From the NCBI GenBank assembly GCA_036785705.1, contig JAWUZG010000357.1, positions 372,001 to 436,000 of the forward strand: a DNA stretch of 64,000 nucleotides. Reading direction: 5' to 3'. Below are positions 20,501-28,333 of this stretch, one piece after another. The notes beneath the pieces were generated by a model. The model was not told where the DNA came from and did not search any database. It worked only from the letters and a program-made list of their open reading frames with translations. A program made the position numbers and the translations under genes. Position 1 is the first letter of the stretch. Every line of letters starts with the position of its first letter. This stretch comes from Acanthornis magna. Its lineage: Eukaryota; Chordata; Aves; Passeriformes; Acanthizidae.

Positions 20501-23277
20501 GCGGCTCAGCCACAGTGCCAGGTCCTCAGGGGCCGTGCCCAGGCGAGACGAGGCCTCCAGGGTCTGCCCCAGCCGGTGCATGGTGTCGGCACTGCTCTGG
20601 CCCACGATGAGGTACCGCATCCTCAGCGACTCCATCTTCTCCTGTGTCAGCTGGGCCTCCTCCCCTGTGGCAGCATGACACTGCCGTCAGCGTCACCACA
20701 TCGGCATCCCTGGACATGGGACTGGCCACACCAACAGCTTCCACTCCCATGATGATCACCATGTCCTGACCCTTCCCCTGTCCCAACCCCACTCCTGCTG
20801 CTCCCAGACCCCTCTCTGGCCTCTCATCCCACTGCTAGCAAGATCCACCTCCCCAGCTGCACCTCACCACCGCTGAACCCTGCCCCACCATGGCCCTGAC
20901 CCCCAGGCTCTGTCCTGGCCCCTCCACAACCCATGGGATGTTCTCTGCCCCCTCACACCATGGGGTGGGGAGCAGCACACCCTGAGGACCCCCAGTGCCC
21001 AGGGCTCCCCTTGCTGGGCTGGGCTGACGCTGTCCATGCTCATCCCATCCCCAGTCCCCTGGTCCTGATGCTGTGGCCACCACTCCCGATCATTGCCACT
21101 TGCCTGTCACCATCTCCAGGACCCGCTGCCCGCTCTCCAGGGCGCCGTCCAGCTCCCCCAGCCGCCCGCGGATCTCCTCACAGAGGGCCTGTAGCAGCGA
21201 CCAACAATGACACAGGTGGCCGTGTCCACCCTGTGCCCACCCCCCGCCCAACCTGCGCCCACCTGGGTCTCCTGGTGGGCATCCTGCACGCGGCCGACAC
21301 AGCCGTCAGCACGCCAGAGCTGGGCCAGCTGCCGCTCTGTGGCACCGAGCCACTCCTGGAAGGCATCTACAGCCTCCTGGAAGCCCTGGGCCGCCGGCAG
21401 GATCCGCTCCAGGCAGCCGTACCTGTGCCGGGAGGGATGGGTGAGCCAGGCAATGACAATACCTGAGACCAAGGTCCCAGACAGAAAAACCCCCTCTCCC
21501 CCACACCGAGGTCCCCATGCCACATGCTCCCCTGAATCGAGGGACACAGCAAGGCCAGTGTCCCCACAGAGGGACCTGTGGGAAGGGCCGTGTGCCACAC
21601 AGTCCGCAGAGCCCTGGACGCGCTGCTCCTGTGCAGCCCCAGCACGTGTGATGGGGACGGTCCCTCCATCATGGTGGCCCCAGTGCCAGTGGGGCAGAGC
21701 ACAGGGACATCAGGGTGTCACAGAGACTCCGCACAGGGGACACCAGCGGGCAGAGCCTGTGCCAGCGGGATGGGACTGCCAGCCCGGTGATGAGGGCCTG
21801 GCCCCTGACCCACCTGGCTTCAGCCTCCTGCATCAGCTTGTCCCACCTCTCGCGGAGGCCGGAGAGGCTGGCGCTGGCCTCGGGCACCACCGTGCCAGAG
21901 CCGTGTGCCGTCAGTCTGTCCTGCAGGACGAGCTCCACGCGCGGCCTCCGCTCCTCCAGCAGCCGTTTCAGGAGCTGCAAGGATGGGGGACATTGTGCTG
22001 TGCTGGGGACCCCTGCCCACCTCTGCCACCTCGGCACAGCCCTGGGCAGCCGCTTGAACCCCGGGCCCCTAATCCCCGGCCAGAGCACGCGTGGGCGGGA
22101 CACGCCGGCTGGCCCTGCTGACCTTCTGCTCCTCCAGCTGCGCCTTCACCACCTTCGCCTCCGCCGACGGCGGCTTCTGGTTGCTCACCAACTCCTCCAT
22201 GTCGGCCACCCAGGCCAGCAGCCGCTCCAGCGTCTCTTGGCCCCGTTCTGCTGCCTCCTCTGGGACAGGGACAGCCCGTGAGGACACCTGTTGGAAGAGG
22301 TGGCTGAGCTGTCCGTGTGGGCAGGTGGGGGACAGCCATGGGGTTGGGCCACAGCCCCCACACCTTGCCCTGTCCCCAAGGTGACACCGGGGACAGTGGG
22401 ACCCTGCCCAGCCCATGAGGTCCTCCCTGGCATCCTTCACAGGGCTCTCCAAAGCAGGGGCGGCACATCCTGTGCCATTTGGATCCCTCCAGACTCATGG
22501 CCCCCACCAGCTGAGCTGAGGGAAGGGAATTCCCTGTCCTACGGCACCAGGCTGGTGCCCAGCCCGAGGGGTGCCACCAGCCCAGCCCACACGGGGCACA
22601 GACAGTGACTCCCCACGAGCCCCGGCCAAGGGACACGAAGGTCAAGACTTGCTGTGGACAAAACCATGCCAGAGGGTAGCCCCGTGGCACAGGGTTTGGC
22701 AGCATCCTCCCGGCAAGGGTCTCTGTCCGGCAGTCACCTCAGTGGCATCCACGTGTCCGGCGCAGCCAGCAGCAGTGAGCTCCCCCACGCACTCCGTCAG
22801 CACAGTGACCGTCCGGGTGACCACAGGCTCACCACCCTTCTCACCCGCCGGATACTCGGTCACCTCCACGATCTCTGTCACGATGGTCTCAGTCACCTCT
22901 GTCACCTCCGTCACCTCCCGGGTGGTGACAGGTTTCCAGGACCAGGTGCTGCGCGGAACGCTGGCCCGGGGGGGCGTCCAGGCTGCGCCCCCCATCTGCG
23001 CCCTCGCCGGAACGCCAGCCGCGCCCCCGTTCTGCACCGCCACCTCGGACTGGCTGCGCCTCAGCACCGGGCTGCCCTGCCGGCTCTGAACGGCACCGGG
23101 CACCGGGCTCCAGCCGTTCTCCACCGGCACCGGCGCCTTCTCCAGCAGCCCGGGCCAGGCCTCCATGACGCCTCCGGTGGACGGCTGCCCCGCGTCCAGC
23201 CCTGGCTCCCGCGGGAGCTCCTCTGGCCGCCGGCTCTTCTCGCCCAGGCAGCTGGGCCGACTCACCGAGTTCCCCAT
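5040..23277 (-). CDS. Spectraplakin-like protein (spectrin repeats, EF-hands, GAS2), MGNS isoform
   Basis: This plakin-family gene lies directly 3' of plectin on the same strand. The alternative first coding exon (22,738-23,277) plus 37 downstream exons (22,287 down to 5,040) total 6,282 nt, exactly divisible by three, for a predicted 2,093-residue protein. It has a Met-Gly N-terminus and a Thr/Glu/Val-rich linker, then about 1,600 residues of spectrin-type triple helices (roughly 14-15 repeats), two EF-hands and a GAS2 domain. That is the C-terminal half of MACF1, DST and Drosophila shot, where GAS2 binds and stabilises microtubules. No CH or plakin domain is encoded downstream of the plectin gene. 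It is not MACF1 or DST themselves as I recall them: the rod is shorter and the tail differs. The likely role is microtubule binding, alone or fused to plectin by splicing. Function is inferred. Confidence 0.85.
5594..6380 (-). CDS. Spectraplakin-like GAS2 (GAR) microtubule-binding domain
   Basis: Exons 6,306-6,380, 5,943-6,060 and 5,594-5,784 encode the GAS2 domain and the start of the tail. Landmarks are [20 protein letters not shown] with the Cys-x-Cys pair, [35 protein letters not shown] with the third zinc-type cysteine, and [13 protein letters not shown]. These match the spectraplakin GAS2 signature (VRVGGGWxALDEFLxKxDPC and GRTN). GAS2 binds the microtubule lattice. The remainder of the third exon ([20 protein letters not shown]) is a Ser/Ala/Pro-rich, probably disordered tail, as in MACF1 and DST. 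Confidence 0.94.
6458..6848 (-). CDS. Spectraplakin-like EF-hand pair
   Basis: Exons 6,686-6,848 and 6,458-6,612 encode two EF-hands. The lead-in [20 protein letters not shown] is typical of spectraplakins. Loop 1 is [12 protein letters not shown], and loop 2 is [12 protein letters not shown] followed by [10 protein letters not shown]. Both twelve-residue loops have acidic or Asn ligands at positions 1, 3 and 5, Gly at 6, a hydrophobic residue at 8 and Glu at 12, so both should bind calcium. The split lysine codon across the intron (phase 1) restores ASKFPTN. In MACF1 and DST this pair sits next to GAS2 and modulates its microtubule binding. Confidence 0.93.
7207..11608 (-). CDS. Spectraplakin-like, last spectrin-repeat block (7 exons)
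   Basis: Exons are 11,449-11,608; 10,922-11,119; 9,423-9,548; 8,973-9,116; 7,853-8,041; 7,446-7,560; and 7,207-7,373. Visible are [95 protein letters not shown] and [14 protein letters not shown]. The CHPDSxITIKSW and [19 protein letters not shown] segments closely match, from memory, the repeats just before the EF-hands of MACF1 and dystonin, so this block is the most conserved part of the rod. The final exon ends [20 protein letters not shown], leading directly into the EF-hand exons. Confidence 0.87.
10075..10845. repeat. 45-bp minisatellite, about 17 copies, in an intron
   Basis: The unit is GAGCACCCCACGGAGCTCCC followed by CCCAAAGCACAGCCACCCAC and CACCA. Copies are 44-46 bp. The period is a multiple of three and the unit lacks stops, so it opens long frames on both strands. 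These are not genes. It fills the intron between exons 10,922-11,119 and 9,423-9,548 and ends about 75 bp from the former. Confidence 0.93.
11695..12045. repeat. 31-bp minisatellite, about 11 copies
   Basis: The unit contains TTATGGACAGGGACAGGTCC followed by TGGCAGCACCG. TATGGACAGGGA recurs every 31 bp. It lies in the intron between the exons 11,449-11,608 and 12,310-12,479. Confidence 0.92.
12236..12290. repeat. (CATCC)n simple repeat
   Basis: About nine tandem CATCC pentamers grade into CACCC. The array sits about 20 bp downstream of the 12,310 donor, inside the intron. Confidence 0.9.
12310..17242 (-). CDS. Spectraplakin-like, third spectrin-repeat block (9 exons)
   Basis: Exons are 17,096-17,242; 16,593-16,748; 15,556-15,753; 15,362-15,490; 14,700-14,870; 14,439-14,594; 13,414-13,620; 12,756-12,875; and 12,310-12,479. 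Typical segments are [117 protein letters not shown] and [20 protein letters not shown]. The regular W-x(2)-ELL/AEELL pattern and the [13 protein letters not shown] helix-C tryptophans are hallmarks of spectraplakin repeats. Several introns here are filled with minisatellite arrays, and the intron 12,876-13,413 contains a CR1 fragment. Confidence 0.85.
13082..13345 (-). mobile_element. CR1 LINE 3' fragment
   Basis: The plus strand shows GGTTTGGGTTGAAAGGACC, CCCCCCTGCCACGGGCAGGG, ACACCTTCCACTAGCCCAGG, TTCCAGGGATGGGGCAGCCA and GAAGAATTTCTTCC. These are the reverse complement of the conserved 3' end of avian CR1. The element is therefore on the minus strand with its 3' end near 13,082, inside the intron 12,876-13,413. 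It is truncated and non-coding. Confidence 0.88.
13785..14418. repeat. 73-bp minisatellite, about 8 copies
   Basis: The unit runs GCCATGCGGGACCCCTCGGG, CAGACCCCAGTCCCATGAAC, CAGCCTGGGAGAGACCTCCC, TGCTGGTGCCAGT. Copies are well conserved, and the last is truncated about 20 bp from the splice donor of exon 14,439-14,594. Confidence 0.93.
16270..16525. repeat. About 41-bp minisatellite, about 6 copies
   Basis: The unit contains GGTGCCACCACAGCCAGGAC and CCCCAGGACACACACCCC. One subtype replaces the first part with GTGTGACCATGGC, so at least two unit types are interspersed. It lies in the intron upstream of exon 16,593-16,748. Confidence 0.88.
16785..16965. repeat. Degenerate about 40-bp tandem repeat
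   Basis: Recurrent CATATGGCCACCCAGCACCC and CCAGTGCCCACACAGCCCC units occur in the short intron between exons 16,593-16,748 and 17,096-17,242. Confidence 0.8.
17575..20230 (-). CDS. Spectraplakin-like, second spectrin-repeat block (9 exons)
   Basis: Exons are 20,111-20,230; 19,900-20,007; 19,589-19,807; 19,147-19,350; 18,845-19,076; 18,498-18,724; 18,289-18,411; 17,812-17,913; and 17,575-17,676. They encode consecutive triple-helical repeats. Examples are [80 protein letters not shown] and [20 protein letters not shown]. Each repeat shows the conserved Trp of helix A, and often of helix C, spaced about 105-110 residues. All boundaries carry AG/GT and the phases join. Confidence 0.85.
20423..22287 (-). 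CDS. Spectraplakin-like, first spectrin-repeat block (5 exons)
   Basis: Exons are 22,123-22,287; 21,814-21,974; 21,263-21,422; 21,104-21,188; and 20,423-20,664. The first reads [20 protein letters not shown] then [18 protein letters not shown]. The second continues [20 protein letters not shown] and [18 protein letters not shown]. The [15 protein letters not shown] motif is, from memory, near-identical in MACF1 and dystonin at the start of their long spectrin rod, which places this gene firmly in the spectraplakin class. The exon 21,104-21,188 uses a GC donor (G|GCAAGT), the only one compatible with frame. Phases are 0-2-0-1-0. Confidence 0.87.
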
Positions 23278-23312
23278 GGCGCGGGCGCCGGGCCCCCGCC
23301 TCAAATCCCGGC
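22738..23312 (-). CDS. Spectraplakin-like alternative first coding exon ([12 protein letters not shown])
   Basis: The exon opens after a TTGCAG acceptor at 23,313-23,314. The first in-frame ATG is at 23,275-23,277 in a strong context (GCGCCATGG). The ATG-to-donor part is 540 nt, ending in phase 0 at a GTGACT donor. The protein begins [14 protein letters not shown]: Gly2 plus Ser6 fits an N-myristoylation signal and Cys10 could be palmitoylated. MACF1 has an alternative N-terminus of the same MGxxxSRPxCL form. The middle is proline/glycine-rich, then [20 protein letters not shown] and [12 protein letters not shown] form an alternating Thr/Val/Glu linker. Frame 0 from upstream exons meets a stop before the ATG, so this is probably a promoter-specific first coding exon joined to an untranslated exon in the adjacent CpG island. 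Confidence 0.72.
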
Positions 23313-23949
23313 CTGCAAGGAGCCAGGGGATGCGCGTTACCGGGGCCACCGCGGGCAGCCGGACACTGGCCTGCGCTCCGATCGACCCCCTCACCCCGCT
23401 GTGCTGCCGGGGCTGCCTGAACTCCTTCTCTGGTGTTGGGGTCCTGGCCCCCAGCAAAGGGCTGCCGAGAGCCAGGGCACCGGGACAAGGAGCTGCGACG
23501 CTGGCTGTCCCTGGGGCCTGGCGGAGGGAGGGGACCCCAAGGGATCCCCTGGCAGTGCCCAGGGTGCCTGTCCTCCGTGTCTCGGCAGAGGACGCGGCGG
23601 TGGCAGCAGGACCAGGCACTGGGGAGAGGCAGATGCTCCCGCCCGGCGCCGCCTTGTGCCGTTGGATTAACGAGGGCGGCGGAGCCGGGAGAGAGGAGCA
23701 TCTGCCCGGGGGGACGGGGGGCTGAGAGCAGTGGGGGGCGGCGGGGGCACCAACCGGGGGGCGGGGAGGGGACAGGCAGGTGGCCTCCCCACCCTGCAAG
23801 CCCTGCCGCAGCCATAAATCCCCAGCGTGACCCGGCAGGACCCTCCTCCGGCAGCCCCCCCGCCGCAGCCGCAGTGCTGCTACCCCCGGCCCCCGGCCTC
23901 ACTCCCGGCCCTCCGGCACGGCGCTGGGCACACGCCCCTGTGCACGTGT

Positions 23950-23969
23950 GTACACACACACACACGTGT

Positions 23970-24010
<41 letters not shown>
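23950..24010. repeat. (CA)n microsatellite
   Basis: An interrupted CA repeat of about 60 bp contains a perfect run of about 16-17 dinucleotides and CACGTGTGCAAA interruptions. It lies between the MGNS exon and the CpG island. Confidence 0.95.
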
Positions 24011-24359
24011 TGCAAACACACACCCATGCACACACTCCCACCCGTGCGCACATTCCCCCCCGACAGGCAGAGCCCACGCCCACACCTCTGCTCGGGGGGC
24101 AGCGACAGGACCCCCACACCTTCCTCAGCCGTGACATGAAACACACCTGTAGCAGCCCCGCACACGCGTGGGGAGTGCACCTGCGCCCACACGCACCCGC
24201 CGTGGCCGTGCCCCTGGCGTGGGTGCCATACCCTAAACCCCCACGCGCGGCCCAACACGCCGTGGAACACGCCACGGGCACAGCCCTCGTGCACGGTCAC
24301 CGCACACACTCACATCCACAGCAGGGTCCCGACACACGCACCCCACTGGGCATCGCACT

Positions 24360-25030
24360 CCCACCCCACTGCCCCTCCCGCGTGTCGGGGTCCGCGGGGC
24401 TGCACGGGGCGGGTGGGCCACGGCGCGGGGTGATCTGGGGAGACCCCGCACCGCTCCCCCCGCCCCGGCGGGCTGCGGGACACGGACCCCGCCCGGCGCC
24501 GCGCACACCGCAGTCCCGGACCCTCGCGGAGCCCCCGCCCCGCACTCACCCCTCGGCGACTCCGGGCGTCCATGGGGCCGGGCCGGGGGCGCCGCCGCCG
24601 CCGTTACCGGTCCGGGGGGACCCGGCCTATGCGGGGGAGCGGGGCGGAGGCAGCGGGGGGAGACTCGGTCCCCGTTACCGCCGCCCCAGCCCCGCCGCCT
24701 TTGTGCGCCGCGCCCGCGGCGCGGGGGGAGCGTGGGGCGCGGGGAGCACCGGGCGGAGACCCTCGCACCGGCACCGGCCCGGCTCGGCGGGGCTGGTCTG
24801 ACCTCGGACACACCGCCGCCCCCGTTAACCCTCCGGGCGCCGATCGCCGCCGTTACCGGGGAAACCCCCGGGGCCCCGCAGCCATCCCGCGGGGGAGGGG
24901 CGGCGCCGGCCCACCGCCCGCCCCGCGCAGCCCGGGGGGGCGACAGGCGGCACCCCGCACTGGCACCGGTACCTGCACCGGCACCGGCACTGACACCGGC
25001 ACCGGCACCTGCTCCGGCACTGCCCTCTCA
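24360..25030. promoter_or_regulatory. CpG island, likely promoter of the MGNS isoform
   Basis: This is the most CpG-dense stretch in the intron, with many CCGG, CGCG and GGCGG boxes and a weakly repetitive CCGGCA edge after 24,950. It lies about 1.1 kb upstream of the MGNS exon in transcription direction. A GTGAGT donor at about 24,549 on the minus strand follows an ATG reading MDARSRRG. That could be a short upstream open frame or the 5' exon. Confidence 0.55.
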
Positions 25031-25215
25031 CCGGCACCTGCTCCTGCCGCTGCACCTGCCCCAGCACCCAGACACCGACACCTGCACCGACACCGCCAAC
25101 TGCTCCAGCACCGGCACCGGCACTGCACTGACACCGGCACCCACACCGACACTGGCATCAGCACCTGTACCTGCCCCTGTCCCTGCCCAAGCACCAACAC
25201 CTGCGCCGCCACCTG
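24955..25215. repeat. Imperfect (CACCGG)n-type hexamer repeat
   Basis: CACCGGCACCTG and related ACCGAC, CACCTGC hexamers run for about 260 bp at the edge of the CpG island. Confidence 0.85.
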
Positions 25216-26459
25216 CACCGACACCAGCCTGGGCTGTGCTGCCTCACAGTGAGCCCCAGGACAGCACAGCCCCACGGTGTCTGCCCCACAGCGATACAGT
25301 CCCTCTAGCTCTGGGGTTGCACCCCACACCCCCGGCTCTGCCCCCCCAGGCGGTGGATGCTGTGGTCACTGAGGGTCGTGGCCCCATTCCCTGGGGCTCT
25401 TTGGGTGCGGGGGACACTCAGCCAGGGGCAGGGGGGACTCAGTGGAGCAGGGCTTGACTGGGTTACCAAGATACTATAGAGAAGCCCACCCTGAGAGCCA
25501 GGGCGCTGCAGGCCTGGTTCTCCAGAACCCCCTCGCTGCCACCCTGGGTGCTGGAGGGACCGGGGGGCAGCCGGAGGTGCCCAGACGGGGGCTGCTCCTG
25601 CCTATGGTGGGGGCCCCTTCCCCATCCTGCCCTGACTCAGCTCCAGCACTGCGGCCTCCCAGCCAGTGAGAGCCCCCCAGGACGAGGGTCCTGCCCCACA
25701 GAGCCGCATGGGTGCCCCTTGCTGGGCCCCGGGAGCCGGGGGGCCGCCGCAGGCACGTCGGCCACGCTGATGGATGGGGCTCCCTGGGGTCTCCTGGGAG
25801 CGGCGGGCGGCGGGGCCGGGGGCTTTGTCTGCTACCAGAGACGCTGCTGGGAATTAGCATCTGCCAGGGCCTCGGTGGCTCCGCACCGTCCTGCAGCAGC
25901 TCTGCATCATCCTCCCCCCACGGCTCTGGAGCCTCCCACCGCTGGCTCCGAGGTGCTCGGCACCCAGCAAGGGTCTGAACCCCACGGTACTCCAGGCACC
26001 CCACAGCACCCCACAGAGCCCAGCCGGGAGCTGCCAGGCGGAAGCTGGGCAGGGGGTGAGGATCCAGCTCCTTCAGCAGAGCCACTCTCCACCTCCGTCC
26101 CACGCAGCCGCCGGCAGCTCGCCCGGCACGCTCCGCAGCCCCAGGTACCGGGCTCGGGGTGGCACGGGCGCCCCGGGCAGGGGAGCCCGGCGCGGGGCAC
26201 CGGGCGGGAGCGGTCGGCTGGAATCCACAGCCTCAGATCCCGGGAGCCGGGTGGGTTTCTGTGCGGCCTCGGCTTTGTCTGCGCTGGGGCCGGGATGAAT
26301 GGCCCTTTCAGTTTGTGCCGTCATGTGTGCCGAGGGAGCCCGTGTGCCGGCCAGGCCTCGAACAAAAGGAGCCGGCGAGGGGCTGCGCGCGGGGCGGCGA
26401 GGAGGGGCTGCCGGCAGCCCCCACTGCACCGCTCCCACTGCGGCTCCGCGCCTGGGCAG

Positions 26460-26905
26460 GGGCACAGCAGCACACGGCTGCACGGCCGGTGCATGGGGAC
26501 ACAGCAGCACACGGCTGCAGGGTCAGTGCATGGGGACACAGCAGCACACGGCTGCAGGGTCAGTGCATGGGGACACAGCAGCACACGGCTGCAGGGTCAG
26601 TGCATGGGGACACAGCAGCACACGGCTGCAGGGTCAGTGCATGGGGACACAGCAGCACACGGCTGCAGGGTCAGTGCATGGGGACACAGCAGCACACGGC
26701 TGCAGGGTCAGTGCATGGGGACACAGCAGCACACGGCTGCACGGCCAGTGCATGGGGGCACAGCAGCACACGGCTGCAGGGTCAGTGCATGGGGACACAG
26801 CAGCACACGGCTGCACGGCCAGTGCATGGGGACACAGCAGCACACGGCTGCACGGTCAGTGCATGGGGACACAGCCGCACACGGCTGCACGGTCAGTGCA
26901 TGGGG
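26460..26905. repeat. 37-bp minisatellite, about 12 copies
   Basis: The unit is GGGGACACAGCAGCACACGG followed by CTGCAGGGTCAGTGCAT, highly homogeneous, with a minor ACGGCCAGTGCAT variant. Because 37 is not a multiple of three, all frames stay open. Confidence 0.95.
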
Positions 26906-26934
26906 GCACAGCCATCTGCCCTGACAGGGGCACA

Positions 26935-27435
26935 CCTCCTGTGCATGGCTGCACACCCCCACGCACTGCTGCACACCCCCCGTGCCCTGTTGTACACCCC
27001 CCATGCACTGCTGCGCACCCCTGTGCATGGCTGCACACCCCCATGCATTGCTGCACACACCCCCTGTGCATGGCTGTGCCTCCCCTTGTGCATGGCTGCG
27101 CACCCTGTGCATGGGTGTGCACGGCTGTGTACCCCATGCACTGCTGCACACCCCCTGTGCATGGCTGTACACCCCCATGAAGTGCTGCACACCTCCTGTG
27201 CATGGCTGTACACCCCATGCACTGTTGCACACCTCCTGTGCATGGCTGTACACCCCATGCACTGCTGCACACCCCCTGTGCATGGCTGTACACCCCATGC
27301 ACTGCTGCACACCCCTGTACATGGCTGTACACCCCCATGGAGTGCTGCACACCCCTGTGCATGGCTGTACACCCCCATGCACTGCTGCACACCCCTGTGC
27401 ATGGCTGTACACCCCCACGCACAGCCCCACACACC
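26935..27435. repeat. About 38-bp minisatellite, about 13 copies
   Basis: The unit is GTGCATGGCTGTACACCCCA followed by TGCACTGCTGCACACCCC. It begins immediately after the 37-bp array and shares a CAGTGCATGGGG core with it, in the opposite orientation. Confidence 0.93.
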
Positions 27436-27827
27436 TCATTTGGCTGCACACCCTTCATACAGCCGCACAGCCCTGCTGTGGTTTGTGGTTTGGCCACACT
27501 CCCCGTGCCCAGGCAGCAGTGCCATGAGCTGACCCTGGTGCAGGTGGTGGCCCTGTGGTCAGCAGGGCTCCGAGGCAGTGATACCACGAGTACCGTCAGG
27601 ACCGTGGGGCTCCAAGCCAGCAGCACTGCTGGGCTGGGGAGCAGGAGCCAGGGACAGGTGACCTAACACCGGACGGTTGCAGAGCTGTCCTGAAGGGTGT
27701 CCCAGCCAGCTGTGGCCAGATGCCTTCCTCTTTTCCAAGGACCAAGACCTCACCAGCCTCGGTGCAGATGTGGGCTGGTCCTGCCCGGCTCTGCATGGCC
27801 CAATCACAACCCGGGGCCAGACGTTAC

Positions 27828-27948
27828 CTGCAGGGCCGTGCCGGGCTCCGGCAGTGCCAGTAGCTGCTTTTCTATGGCGTCCAGCCAGTGCCGCAGGGCA
27901 AGCAGCTGCTCCTGCACTTCCAGTCTCTGCTCTGAGCGCAGACAGGCT
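27828..27948 (-). CDS. Upstream spectrin-like exon of the spectraplakin-like gene
   Basis: The 121-nt exon lies between TCTCCCCAG and a GTAACG donor. It encodes ACLRSEQRLEVQEQLLALRH then WLDAIEKQLLALPEPGTALQ, a clear spectrin helix A with the conserved Trp. It ends in phase 0, so it can join the exon 22,123-22,287 ([16 protein letters not shown]) directly. It cannot join the MGNS exon without meeting a stop. This supports a longer isoform that starts upstream of the CpG island. Confidence 0.68.
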
Positions 27949-28253
27949 CTGGGGAGAGAGCAGGGACACACCAGGCTGTGGGGGACATGGCCACTGTCCC
28001 CCCTGTCTGCACCTCCCTGAGCTCCAGCCTCGCCACCCACCTGCACCAAGTGAGTCACAGCCACACCAGAGCTCACAGCTGTGCTCACTCCCACCCCGCC
28101 TGCCCCAGCACAGCCAACCCACGCCCTCCCCCTCCCAGCCCCCAGGTTCCTGAGCTGTGTAGGGTCACCAGCTCCCCCATCACGGTGTAAATGCCCAGGC
28201 ACACCCACAGCTCCAAACACCACATGTCTGGCAGTGCCCAGCGGTGCCCGTAC

Positions 28254-28333
28254 CTCTCCATCTCCTCCCCGTCCCGTGGCGACCCCTCCACACTCTCTCC
28301 GGTGAGCCCAGTGTCTCCCACAGCACGGTGCAT
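28254..28333 (-). CDS. Candidate upstream exon encoding acidic linker
   Basis: The 80-nt exon follows a CTACTTGCAG acceptor. It encodes MHRAVGDTGLTGESVEGSPR then DGEEMER and ends in phase 2 at a GTACGG donor. It joins the next exon (27,828-27,948), which starts with the one base needed. It begins with ATG in phase 0, so it could also contain a start codon. Confidence 0.55.

Noticed and set aside
20683..21100. Additional coding exon between 20,664 and 21,104
   Set aside because: The flanking exons already join in phase across this interval, and no segment has paired splice sites.
5040..23277. Misplaced MACF1 or DST locus
   Set aside because: The rod is about one third or more shorter and the post-GAS2 tail differs. 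It is also contiguous with plectin in the same orientation. A chimeric assembly cannot be fully excluded without reads.
25548..27532. Plus-strand open frames of about 458 codons
   Set aside because: They consist of the 37-bp and 38-bp arrays plus GC-rich flank. The unit length keeps all frames open. No recognisable protein.
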